Positions 21,969-33,183 of a stretch of DNA of 64,000 nt are shown here, piece by piece. Both the position numbers and the translations under genes were made by a program. Source of the stretch: Physcomitrium patens (Eukaryota; Streptophyta; Bryopsida; Funariales; Funariaceae); NCBI RefSeq assembly GCF_000002425.4, contig NC_037263.1:6820959-6884958 (forward strand), read 5' to 3'. The notes below the pieces were generated by a model. The model worked only from the letters and a program-made list of their open reading frames with translations. It made no database searches and had not been told where the DNA came from. Every line of letters begins with the position of its first letter. Position 1 is the stretch's first letter.

Positions 21969-24316
21969 TCAGGATGTCGCCACAGATTTCAGGGGTCCCG
22001 CACTTTTTGTGAAAGCGGGCACCAGGTGCCCAGGACGTGACGAAGTGCTGAAGGCATCAGCGTAGACGCTAGCGGTGATCTCGGCTCCGGAGCCAGTGAA
22101 GTATGATCCATCAAGGAAAATGTCGCCGCTGGAAACCCAGTTCCAGTTCTCCCAGCTCCCGAAAGTGGGTCCATTGTCATCGATGCGTTTTGTCACCTAG
22201 GATTCAAAACACCTTCGGATCAGAACAATATTCCAGTAAGATTGAAAACAACGAATCAGGACCTGGGGCATTCGACATCTAATTGCTTAATCAAGTGAGT
22301 GGAAAGAAATCAAAAGTAAGGCAGTGCAACCGAAGTGATTCGTTTGTGTACAAGGGTTGAAGGAAAGTGTTCATGAATAGCGATCTGTGCAGAGAATCTC
22401 ACCTCTTTCTCCCGGGTGGGTCTAAAATAATTTCCTTCGCTGAGGATAGTAGGGTTTTCGCTTCCCCCGATCGCATACTTGTCCCACCCCTCCGAGTAAT
22501 CGTTGTTCAAAATATGGAACACACCAAACCGGCATCTGAATTGCACAACAGAGCATAATAGCAGTAAGCTGCTTTGACAACCCAAAAGCCAGACACGTTT
22601 CACTAAGCAGATGCAAATCTTCACTGTAAATCACAGTTCAGTGAACTATACCGTGGCATTCTTTGAATGAGGCCTTTGCCAAATTTGTTAAAAGCCACTG
22701 TCGCCTTCATGTTCCTGTCGGCTGTCCATGTAGGGCTTGATCCAAACAGCAACACCTGCAATTTCACCGGCCAAGGACTTCAAATGGTTGTAACCTATGA
22801 TATTAAGCTCGCAGCCAATTGTGAAAGCAACCTCCAGAGAACCTGTTCAAAGGCAGCAAGATAGCTACCTTGTTGTGATTCTCGAACAAGCAGTTCGACA
22901 CTGTTATCATGGTCGATCCACGAGTAGCGTCCAGCAGCCCGTCAGAAGCCTTTGCCAGGTAGCAGTGATCCACCCACACATGCTTCGAATTTAAGATATG
23001 GAGGGCGTCACCGTCAGATTCGACACGAAGAACCACTCCGGTGGGCGATACTCGGATAGCCGTAGGACCTGTAACCTCAATGTCGTGGATATGGATGCCG
23101 TGAACGATAACGTGGCTGGCGTTCTGGATGGTGATCTGCGCTCCTACAACGTGTACATCCGCGCCACGACCGTCAATGGTCTTGTACGAGTTCACCCAGA
23201 GTTCTCCCTTTAGCTTGATTGTCATGCTTTTGGCGAAGGTTATCCAAAGAGGGCCATTCCGCGACAATGCATGGCGCAAGGTTCCAGGTCTTGGATATTC
23301 CGGATCGTCGTCATCCTTCCTCGTGACAACGTAGATGGGCCCGTTTTTACCCCCCTCGGCGTTTCGTCCGAATCCAGTGACGCAGCCAGCCAACGCCTGA
23401 CGATGGCTACGCCAGTTGAGGTCGCAACGCCAGCAGTCGTCTATTGGGTTGCCAGTGCCACACCCGCCCAAGACCTTGGCCAGCGAGGCGAGCGTGTCGT
23501 CCGCGGTGGTGGCGTTCAGCATGTCTACAGCAGCAAGACTCAACTCACTGCTAGAATGTAAAGCGTTATCAGAATGTCCAAACAATTATGGTATACGTGC
23601 AGGAGTAGGTCTATATTCTCTACTTTGGTCACATTGAGGCTGCTATCAACCAGAACCTCATTCCACACTGAAGCCAAACCCACGTTTCCAATTTAAGTTA
23701 CTCATTCAAAATCCACAAAAATCCAGCGAAGAAAATGGGTTCAAACTTACTTGTCCATCCCCCTGTAAATGGTGCGCGCAGAGGACGTGTTGAAGAAGAC
23801 CTCGTCATTCTCGTACTCATACTGGGTGTGAAACCCGCGTCGCTCGCCGGACTCGTCATTCTCGTACACAGTGTCGCCCGAAAAGCTTCTCAGGGAAGCA
23901 TCGTCCACAACCTCAGGAGAGTTTATGAATGTGTCGAATGTTGGGTCACTCTCCGTGGAAGCGAATGAGTCATACTCCTCTGGCATCTCTATTGGCCTTT
24001 GTTCGCTTCCCTGCATAGCAGAATACTGGAAGGGGCCAGTTTTCTTGGTGAATGTGGGCATATCCAACTGAGTGTTGCTTTGAGTGTCAAACAACACTGG
24101 ATCGGAAGGAAATTCATAAGGACTGTCCTGGTAATCGGGAACCCTACCGTACACATACTCCTCTGCTACGACTGGGTCGCTAGGGAAGTCCATGAAGCTT
24201 TGGGCGGGGTAATCCTGCTGAGTGCGATAATCTCCTGCCACCGACCTGGCGTGGAGGAGTGTCCACTGGGAGGTGAGCACCAGCAGGAGCAAACGAGGGA
24301 ACATTCTGGTCGCCAT
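21969..24316 (-). CDS. Pectate lyase, PL1 family, five exons
   Basis: Secreted enzyme that cleaves de-esterified pectin in the cell wall by calcium-dependent beta-elimination. Inferred exons (minus): 24316-23751, 23550-22869, 22755-22652, 22535-22403, 22196-21969, all with GT-AG introns, giving 570 residues. A signal peptide ([13 protein letters not shown]) opens the protein. Residues about 25-190 are an acidic, low-complexity extension. From residue 223 the plant PL1 signature [10 protein letters not shown] appears, then GFGRNAEGG. The calcium-site region [20 protein letters not shown] spans 381-400, with Asp 383, 392 and 396. The catalytic RMPRCR is at 448-453, then the NNDY and [10 protein letters not shown] blocks. 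Plant PL1 proteins are usually about 400-450 residues, so the N-terminal extension is unusual. The second exon could start three bases later. Confidence 0.93.
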
Positions 24317-25284
24317 TCAAGTGACCAATGAGGCGCAGGCTCGATTCATCCAACAGATCTCCAAGTACACCGCATAGAAGTAGTTGAATTCCCACAAACC
24401 CAATGCAGACAGAACACTCTGATCTAATCGACGTGCAATAGGTGCACGTGAGTCTTAAGAAGGACACTGCTAATTGATAACACGTACATTGAGAGATCGA
24501 CTTCAATGTCCGCGAATAGACCTGATCACATTCCTCCGCAACCCAGTGTTGCAGGAACCCAACGTCGCCATCCTTCATGTGATCTAATCATGGCCGGGGT
24601 TGTCGAAGACGAGCTTCCGCTGCACCTCCAACAACTGTAGAATCACAAATCGAAGAACGCGGTGCGAGTCTGTTCCAGAATTAGTTTTCATATCGAGCGG
24701 GCGGGCTCGGATTCGGGGTTGTATCTCCCGATTCAAGATCAGCAATGATAAATTATCCTTTCAAGGGGTGCAACGTGCTGGTAGCTGCTCCGATAATGGG
24801 GAGCAATCTGTGCAATCCGGCAATGTAGCAGCGCTGAGCTTGATAGCCACCAACTCCTTCAACTCGCTTTTAAACTGCAAGAGGATTGAGCCATTCCCAC
24901 CTTCCCTAGGATTCAGTAATGATTCAAACCGTTTTCCCTCAAATTGCACATCCTCTCAGATGTGTGTCATTGTGACCGAAGAACACTGCACTCAAGAGTA
25001 ATTTTAGACGAAGCGTTGTCCATACTCCGTTAAAAAATCCTTAGCAAATATAGTAAAACCATGTAACACATTTCGCGATATTTTCAACAATCTCACTGCA
25101 ATTTAGCCAACCAACCTACCTCGGCTTGCTCAATCTAGTCAAAAACCCATTCGATCTAATTGTACAAAATTACACTGACAGCACATGATTCAAACGCTTC
25201 ACAATCCCACGGAGTGCAAGATGAGCAACCGAGAGTTGGTCCCACACCTATTGACGCCGTCCCCACCACAGCGGCTATAATTGT
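24317..25284. other. Upstream region of the pectate lyase, no certain gene
   Basis: It probably holds the promoter and 5' UTR of the minus-strand pectate lyase. Open frames occur on both strands. The most coding-like is minus 24949-24761 (about 62 codons, product ending LPARCTP), but it has no ATG and no convincing splice partner. The plus frame 24600-25001 overlaps it and has no recognised domain. Confidence 0.4.
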
Positions 25285-25572
25285 TCATTCTCCTTTGAGC
25301 CCACCGAATGACGCGGTGACCAGCTGCAGAGCCCGCAAACGAATCGGGGCCACCACGTTGACCGTCACCGCCGCTGCTACAATTCCTGACGACGTCCCCG
25401 TGATGAATTCGAATCCTTCGTGTGCAACGGACTGAAGCTGGGTCCAAACTGCGAGATGGGCTGCTGCATCTGATATGGTGAACTTGGAGGCACCGAACCA
25501 GAGCTTGCGCCGCGGTGGAGGACTCCGACGCCGACCACGAATGCATCGTAGAACCCATGCAGTCAAAGCCAT
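25285..25572 (-). CDS. Hypothetical 95-residue protein
   Basis: An open frame from ATG at 25572 encodes 95 residues. The N-terminus is basic (CIRGRRRSPPPRRKLW), followed by KFTISDAAAHLAVW and one hydrophobic stretch (GIVAAAVTVNVVAP, residues about 63-76) that could be a weak membrane segment. The frame stays open upstream without an ATG, and a telo-box-like AAACCCTAA lies at 25619-25627, as in many plant 5' regions. It could be a small organelle-targeted protein, a first exon, or chance. The family is not recognised. Confidence 0.35.
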   Translation of the reverse strand: MALTAWVLRCIRGRRRSPPPRRKLWFGASKFTISDAAAHLAVWTQLQSVAHEGFEFITGTSSGIVAAAVTVNVVAPIRLRALQLVTASFGGLKGE

Positions 25573-26144
25573 GCTGGCAAATGTTTGTCTTCTACGAAAA
25601 CTCCGGGATCGTGTTCGCAAACCCTAAAAGTTTGCGAATTTGAGTCATTGGAGGATTTTGTTTGATTTTTAGTTTCCTGTCATTGTTGTAGAGCACAACA
25701 CGGAAATTATTTTAACACTAGCTACTGTAAATGTGAAATGTCATTCGAAGTGTGTTGGGGTTCTTCAATTTAAACAGTATGTCATTGGAAGTATGGATTA
25801 GTCTAGACTTTCAAGTTGTCTAGTTCGATAGGAAAACCAAGACTACGTTTGGATGAGTTCTTGTTTCTTGGCATACCAATAAAATGAGTATATTTCGTGT
25901 ATTCAGATTATATTGGTTGAGGTCCATGACTTTTGTGAATGGCAGCTACAAATATGTGTGGAGGTGCAATGATTGTTATGGATTCATAGAAATGACTACT
26001 GGTAGATTTTTACAATATTGGATTCGTAGATTTGAGATATGAGGAATTGAGGTTCGTAGAATCGTTGATTTGTGAGCTTGTAGATTTGTGGACTAGTGGG
26101 TTGGTATACTTTGGATTTGTGGAATAGCTAATTCAAGATTTGTA
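25573..26144. other. unassigned spacer leading into the minisatellite
   Basis: No gene is recognised. From about 26020 onward, scattered GATTTGTGGA-like and GATTYGTAGA-like words appear, which look like diverged forerunners of the tandem array that follows. Confidence 0.5.
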
Positions 26145-26902
26145 AATTTGTAGACTTATAAATTTGTGGATTATGTGATTTGTGGATTATGTGATTTATG
26201 GATTATATGATTTGTGGATTATGTGATCTATGGATTATTTGATTTTTGGATTATGTGATTTGTGGATTATTTGATTTATGGATTATATGATTTTTGGATT
26301 ATGTGATTTTTGGATTATGAGATTTGTGGATTATGTGATTTATGGATTATTTGATTTTTGGATTATGTGATTTGAGGATTATGTGATTTATGGATTATAT
26401 GATTTGTAGATTATGTGATTTGAGGATTATGTGATTTGTGGATTATATGATTTGTGGATTATGTGTTTTGAGGATTATGTGATTTGAGGATTATGTGATT
26501 TGTGGATTATATGATTTGAGGATTATGTGATTTATGGATTATATGATTTTTGGATTATGTGATTTTTGGATTATGAGATTTGTGGATTATGTGATTTATG
26601 GATTATATGATTTTTGGATTATGTGATTTTTGGATTATGTGATTTGTGGATTATATGATTGGTGGATTATATGATTGGTGGATTATGTGATTTGTGGATT
26701 ATATGATTGGTGGATTATATGATTGGTGGATTATGTGATTTGTGGATTATATGATTGGTGGATTATATGATTGGTGGATTATGTGATTTGTGGATTATAT
26801 GATTGGTGGATTATGTGATTTGTGGATTATATGATTGGTGGATTATGTGATTTGTGGATTATATGATTGGTGGATTATGTGATTTGTGGATTATGTGATT
26901 TT
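26145..26902. repeat. 16-bp minisatellite with higher-order repeats
   Basis: About 47 tandem copies of a 16-bp unit, typically GATTTGTGGATTATGT with variants (TATGGAT, TTTGGAT, GATTGGTGG, TTATAT). From 26641 the variants are ordered: a three-unit 48-bp block repeated three times (26641-26784), then a two-unit 32-bp block repeated three times (26785-26880). This shows recent local amplification at the right end. Confidence 0.95.
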
Positions 26903-27603
26903 GTAGACTAGGCTAAAGAACAATCCGCAAATTGGTAGAATTGGAGTTCGAAGCTCTTAAACAACCATGGAAAAGTAGCAATTTCTTCAACACGAAACGT
27001 GTGACAAAAATAAAACTCGTGTTTTTAAGCCATGCATCACGTGACATTCTATTGTTATAGTCGATATTAGTTTTGAATCTTGTATGCTATATTCTAAATT
27101 TTGTACATATTTTGTTTATGACACAACTCGTTATACATAGAGAAATTTGTTTTTTGACTATTTTCTGTTAAGTAATCAAATTTGTGGATACAATGTTGTA
27201 ACATAAAACAATACATTTACAAATACACTTTTCAGAAAAAGAATAAAATAATAAAAATAATAAAAACAAAAACTATAATCAATCAAAACATGCTCTCCTG
27301 ATAAGAAAAGTGACTAAAAAAGTGATCGATCCACTGATGATGATGATAAGTGTATTTTAATCAGATGCAAATTATGATGTTAAATAGTACTTTGTTTTGA
27401 AACTTGGCAAAGAAATAGACAAAAATCCGAAAAGCTTTGAACAATGTTCTGGGATTTTTCATTTATGCAGACATGGTTTATTTTGTTTTGCAATTTTGCA
27501 TGTCTGGGGATGTTTTCCACTCCGTCTAAAAAATTATTTGCTAGGTATTCGAAGTTGGCAGATAGATTAACTTGTGAGCAAAAATGTCAAATGTCAAAAG
27601 ACG
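26903..27603. other. unassigned spacer between minisatellite and tRNA
   Basis: AT-rich with no recognised gene. Immediately left of the tRNA lie short T runs on the minus strand (about 27580-27600), which fit an RNA polymerase III terminator. Confidence 0.5.
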
Positions 27604-27686
27604 TCCGACCAACCGGATTCGAACCAGTGACCTAAGGATATCTGCAACTCTACAGTCCTCCGCTCTACCAACTGAGCTATGGTCGG
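27604..27686 (-). tRNA. tRNA-Tyr (GTA) with a 10-nt intron
   Basis: The minus strand folds as a complete tRNA: acceptor 5' strand CCGACCA pairs with TGGTCGG, with discriminator A. The D arm reads GCTCAGTTGGTAGAGC (A box) and the T arm GGTTCGAATCC (B box). The anticodon loop CTGTAGA reads GTA. A 10-base intron (AGTTGCAGAT) follows position 37, the standard place for plant nuclear tRNA-Tyr genes. C1-G72 is the eukaryotic tyrosine identity pair. A short T run downstream supplies termination. It is nuclear and probably functional. Confidence 0.96.
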
Positions 27687-29141
27687 ATTCCTGATAAAGC
27701 TCAGTCCTAAAACTTATTTATATGTTTACAGCTACAGTATCAGCCTACTCCAATATTCCGAAACGAAGAAACTGGGCAGTTCATATGCCAACCCCACTTG
27801 TTTCGGGAGCTGAATATAAATGGTGACAAACCAAGCTTTTCGAGCAGTTGCAGCTGATGCTGTGAGTTGCATCCTTACCTCACGCATGTTCATCACCTTT
27901 CACTAACATCTCCTGGCTTTCTCTTCGTAGAAAATCACACGATGAGGATAATGAGGTCAGATTTCGAGGTTTTCCTGTGCTGTCCGCGAACCCGTAGGCT
28001 TTGAGCCGCACAGTCGTCAGAGCGTTCATATTGCTCTTCTGGATGCTTCAGATCTCAGAAGCCTCACCAGTATGTGAAGAACTGTTTCCATTAGCAGATA
28101 AGTGGTAATCACCGGTTCATACAAATCATACGAACTACGAAGATCTCATAGGTGAGCGAATCGTAAGTAAAATAAAACGAAGTGTAGAGGACGCTTGGAC
28201 CAAAAACTTACCTCCAAAGCATATGAACCCGATACCTTGAGATTGTATTACGTTCTTCACACGCAATTTCTGATTGAATGATGAACAGAAGGAGATAAAG
28301 ATAGTTCTGGCATCGATATTTTGATGACTGCATTAGAGAAGCCATTGCTACGTACGAGAAACAGAAATGAATGTCGCTAGGAGTTAAGTCCACGTACCAG
28401 AAGGAAGGAAGATCGTCTCGCAGTGTGGGATATCAAGTCACTGCGAAACATTCTCAACAAGTTCAGTTCAAACATTTAATGGGGATTGCACAGGGACGTG
28501 TGTACGAACTCACCCCAGTCCATAGGCGGCACGATGTACAATTCCGCAAGTGAGCTCGCAGGAGGCGCATGTCCTTGGCACCTCTAAGATTTACTAACGG
28601 CGTCGTCAGAACCCTAAATCTAAATCCTAAACCTGGACAGTCCACACACTCTTGCCCAGCTATTCTTCCGACCGCTCTCAACCACACTAGAGCCACGTCA
28701 CAGACGCAAAATTGCAAGAGAAACATCTCCGCTCCTTTCACTCTAATCAGGTGCAAACCACAAGGATTCCTGGAAATCCCGAACATTCGCCGGAGAGTCA
28801 AAGAACAGAAACGTTGCTCACATGCATATCATTCCCCCTTTCAGACCTGCTGGGCAGAAGTCATCCATGTCGATGATGATCGTCGAATTGCTCGAAACCC
28901 TATACGCAGAGTTCTCACGCAAGAGGTTTGTTGTCTAATTTTATGTGTCAACAATCAATATATTAAGGGAGATGCAAATGTTACCATATATTTTTGCAAT
29001 TTCATCATGATTTATTTTAATTATTTAAATAAAAGTTATTTTCTTTGTACACAATTTGAAATAATATATATTGGAAGTATTGATATTTTTTATTGAAATA
29101 AAAAAAAATTAAAAATATGTCAAATAGGTGATGAGTTGTGA
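27687..29141. other. GC-moderate region without a certain gene
   Basis: Composition resembles the host gene island up to about 28930, then turns AT-rich. Splice-like junctions (for example GCTGTGAGTTG near 27860 and CTTCGTAG near 27930) and open frames occur, including plus 28569-29096 and minus 28463-28801, which overlap each other. None has a recognised domain. A telomere-like AACCCTAAATCTAAATCC phrase is at about 28612. Part of a host transcript may lie here. Confidence 0.35.
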
Positions 29142-29628
29142 TGTAATTGACATATATATTTATTTAGATAAGAAGTAGTAGGGAGTAAATAAATATAGGT
29201 AGATTTAATAAAATCTTCTGGTGAAGCTTCTTAGAAGCTTTATAGACACATATTTGACTTTATACATGTTTATAGTTAAGTAGGTTAGAAAACTTAATTA
29301 ACAAGTTAGCTATGTATTGTATATGTAGATAGCTTGTGGTATAAGCTAATGATGTGTGGCACACATATAAGAAACTTGCCTTGCAAATTAAGACATGTGT
29401 CTTGCAAATTGGACACATATTAGAGGTCCTATAGAACATTGCTACATAGCTCATAGTTAGATAATATATATGGAAGCAAGAGTGAAGCCTTCTTTACTCT
29501 TATCAATGCCTTTTTAGTCCTTAGTTTTGTTTCAAGACTTTATAATTTTCTTGTTTTTGGCAATAGTCATTCTAATTTAATATATTACCATCATTGAGTG
29601 ATTTTTTAGTCTTTTTGAATGACATAAG

Positions 29629-29830
29629 TATCAAGGATAAGAACTTGATGAAAAAAAATAAACAAGTAAGACTTTTTCAAAAAAAATATGACAAAATAAA
29701 AATAAGGAACTATGCATATTAGAAAGGAAGCTGGAATGACTATTGCTAAAAAATAAGGAAACTAGAGACTCTTGAAATTAGATTAGAAGCAAAAAGAAAG
29801 TTGACAAGAGTGGAAAATGCTTCTCTCTTA

Positions 29831-29869
<39 letters not shown>

Positions 29870-30199
29870 TACCTAGAAGCTATATGATGATATTCTATGG
29901 GATCTTCAAAACGTGTTGACTTTGCTTAACATGTATTTTAATTTTTAAGGCAAGTTTTTTATATGGATGCTATATAGATAGATAGTTCTACAAGCTATCA
30001 ATATGTGTGACATGTAGTTAACTTATTAACCAAGTTTCTAACCTACCAATCAATTACAAATACATATAAAGTCAAAGAAACATATATGAAGCTTCCAAGA
30101 AGCTATTTTAGAAGATAATATGAAGTTAATATACTTTTACCTAATTCTATCTATTCATATTATTCAAGTAATAATTACAATAAATATATGTCTATAATA
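29629..30199 (-). mobile_element. Solo LTR F inserted in the LTR of element E
   Basis: A minus-oriented A-type LTR runs from TATCAAGG (ancestral TGTCAAGG) to GTCTATAATA. It is flanked by the 5-bp target duplication ATAAG (29624-29628, 30200-30204). No internal sequence is present, so it is a solo LTR left by LTR-LTR recombination. It contains a (TA)n run at about 29834-29868. Confidence 0.87.
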
Positions 30200-30211
30200 A
30201 TAAGAGTGTAT

Positions 30212-30216
<5 letters not shown>

Positions 30217-30248
<32 letters not shown>
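30217..30248. repeat. poly-T run in LTR E
   Basis: About 32 T in a row near the end of the C-type LTR. The matching place in the LTR tail at 61547-61712 also holds a long T run, while element C has only short T runs there. Confidence 0.85.
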
Positions 30249-30249
<1 letters not shown>

Positions 30250-31005
30250 AGAATCATGTCCTTATCAATTTAAGAAGAGTGCTAACTTGTTTCTTTTCTT
30301 TTCTTTTAGAAGTCAATGAATTATTTTACTTTTATTATTAGATTTTAAAAATTATGGATTATCTATTTTTAAATTTACTTTTAATTTTTTAAAATATTAA
30401 TTGTCTTTTTTAATAAAAGAGTGGACTATCTCTTTTAGTAGAAAATTTTATTTGATATTACAAGTTTTGCATTATCTTCATCTAATTTAACTTTTAGATT
30501 TATTTGAAATATCTATGGAAGAAAAAATTATGGATGTTACTCTTTGCAGAAGTGAAAATAGATTTTCAACTATTGTAAATCTTCATGAGCTTGTCAACAC
30601 TCTGAGGGTGGAAATCTCACATATCTCTAACATCAACCATAGAGGTAGTATTTCAATGTCCATGGAAGAGGTTAACACCAAAGTTCAAAGTCTATGCTAA
30701 GAAATTGTGCAATTAAGAAAAACAAATAGATCAAGTTTACAATTAAATCTATGAAGTCTTGCTACTCCAAGTATATGAGAGGCAAAGATAAATATATGTA
30801 AGAAGTTTAAAGGAATAAGATCAAAATTTCAAGGATTTTTACAACAAATAAGTTTTATCTAAGATTACATCCTTTTTTAGTACCATAATGAATTTACTCA
30901 AATTAAATTCATAGGTGCACTTTCTTTTAGAAGTGCTTTCTATTGGTTTGTACCTTTGATGAAAAAAGATTCATATCTTCTTTATAATCTAAATTCATTC
31001 TTAAA

Positions 31006-31440
31006 ATTTGTTGTTTAAAAATCATTATTACATATAATACATTGAGTACTACAAGTCAATCACAAAGTATGTATTTTAAACCAAATACAAATATTCACTC
31101 AAGTCACTCTCATGGAAAGATTAAAAATCTATATCAAACTAATTCAAACCATCTCTTACATTAGAAAAGGAAAATCCAAGAATACAAGTGTAAAAATGGA
31201 GAAAATTGTAATCTTTACTAAAATAGTTAAATCACCATACTAAAGTAAAACTTCACAACAAATTCTCTCTCTTTGAAAAATAATTTACAAGATATGATTT
31301 GACAAGAATGTCAAGTCAAGGATTTTTTTCTACTTAAGTATTCAAATCCTAATTAATATGAACAAAGTATCAAAGACATAAATTAAAATAAGAAGAATCT
31401 TAAAATATATTTTTTTATAATTGAAGAAGAATAAATATTT
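31006..31440. other. unassigned AT-rich DNA
   Basis: No gene is seen. A phrase around 31065-31105 (AAATACAAATATTCACTCAA-like) recurs in diverged form near 32080-32105, so the DNA on both sides of LTR G may belong to one older, unidentified repeat. Confidence 0.4.
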
Positions 31441-31900
31441 TGTCTAAAAGTAATATAGTATTAAAATTAGAATACCTATTGTCAAAGACAAGAAGAGTAT
31501 AGACTCTTCATACTAGACTAGGAACAAAAAAAATGTTGACAAGAGTAAAGAAGGCTTCATCCTTACTTCTATGCATACTATCTAACTAGCACCTATGTAG
31601 TAATATTCTATAAGATTTCCAACATATGTTTAAATTATAAGATACATGTTTTAACTTCTAAGATAATTTTTTTTATATGTATACCACATAGTTAGCTTCT
31701 TCCACAAGCTATCAATACATATGACATGTGGCTAATTTGTTGACCAAGTTTCTAACCTACAAACACATCTATATTCAAAGCCTTGTCTATAAAGCTTTTA
31801 AGATGTTTTTCTAGAAGATATTATAAAATTAATTTATTTTTACCTACTTCTATTTATCATATAGATAATTATTGGAATAAACATATATGTCTATGATACA
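31441..31900 (-). repeat. LTR remnant G (A-type)
   Basis: A minus-oriented A-family LTR that ends at CTATGATACA. Its left edge is unclear and it is probably truncated there. The leader and TATA region, GGACCT-like and ACAAGCTATC-like blocks are recognisable. No internal region is attached. Confidence 0.75.
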
Positions 31901-32699
31901 AAATCAATTAATGGAAAAATTATCAATGGATGAAAAATCACTAATAAAACTAAAGTACATATATTTAACAAGATTTGGTATCCAATGCTCTATCATGCAA
32001 CAATTTTTGTGTAAACAAAGATTTTTATATACAACATATTAAATTCTAAAAACTAATTATAAAATATATAATTTAAATCAAATACAAATTTACACCCAAT
32101 ACACTCTCAAGTACTCCCTCTAATTGAACACGAGCTCCTCCAACTAGCTAAGACTAAAAAGCATATATCATTGAAGATGAATGCCACAATGATATTGCCA
32201 AATTGTACTCTTTGAGACTAATGTTGTAGCAATTGGACCATTAAAGTATGTGATAAACATAATAGAAGAAATCTTCAATCCTTATCAATAGATGATGCAT
32301 GGCTAAAAGATTTTTTATAATAGGAATAAATCCAATCTTGTAAAGGAATAGTCAAAAGAAGTAATATCAAATACGTCATATGCCACCTATATTGATATTG
32401 ATTTTACAAAAACATGGTAACAACTCTTTTCTTTTCACCACATACAAAATAAGAGAGAATAATTGATATAACTGTCAATTCAAGATGTATAGAATCATCA
32501 ACAAGAAGATAATAAAGAATACACTTCTTTAAATGCTCTTAATACTCTTATCCATCTTTACCTTCAAACAACAAAATACCACTAAAAAATACATCCTTTA
32601 TATATAGAATTATATGCCATGCCTTAACATCAAGTGTTGTAAGCACCTCATGTTATAAATACATATAATCTTTTTTGGAAAATATTTATAATTGAGATC
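31901..32699. other. unassigned AT-rich DNA
   Basis: No gene or element end is identified. A stretch near 32100-32240 has the look of a decayed coding sequence but no family could be assigned. Confidence 0.4.
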
Positions 32700-33183
32700 A
32701 ATTAGCTTCACTACAAATGCAAGCATATCAAAAAGTGTCACAATATTGAGCAAAAAATAAGTTTTTCATAGCCATAGATATGACTTGTTTAAAGAATTCT
32801 ACTCGATCATATAAATATTGAGCTCTAATATCAAGATCATCTTGGTCTAGAGTTAGAGCTAACTTCTCATGTATTGAACTAGGTAGAATTGGCTCTTGTC
32901 CATACAACAACTAATAAAGACTATAAGATACCAAAGATGCTTATTTATTAAAGCAATAATCTATTATAATCCATGGCAATATCAAGTTCCAATCACAATG
33001 GTTGCAATGAAGTAATCTATACTTCCATAAATCATGTTTGAAAATATAAATAATTCGCTCAACTAGGCCATTTGCTCTAGGATGATTTTTAGATATGATA
33101 CAATGATGTATTAAAGCTTGAATATATAAAGCTTCAAATGTCCTCAGATTTCTTTTTCTTGATTTATTAAGATTTTAGCACGT

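Larger units (their letters stand above)
29142..31005 (+). mobile_element. Element E: truncated A/C-family retroelement, 5' LTR plus gag start
   Basis: A plus-strand C-type LTR (29142-29628 continuing at 30205-30267) is followed by leader and gag sequence similar to element C, with the start of a gag frame near 30515. Similarity stops near 31005 and no 3' LTR is found. A solo LTR (F) sits inside its LTR. It is old and incomplete, with many breaks. Confidence 0.82.

Noticed and set aside
22367-23637. Plus-strand open frames across the pectate lyase
   Set aside because: They are antisense shadows of the well-supported minus-strand exons.
25160-25435. Plus-strand frame of about 91 codons
   Set aside because: It is antisense to the minus-strand 95-residue frame, which has the more plausible composition, and it shows no domain.
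26145-26902. Regular repeat spacing suggestive of a CRISPR array
   Set aside because: The units are directly adjacent with no unique spacers and the context is a plant nuclear genome. It is a minisatellite.
28569-29096. Plus-strand frame of 175 codons
   Set aside because: Its last third runs into AT-rich DNA and it overlaps a minus-strand frame. No domain is seen. It is noted only as a possible transcript region.
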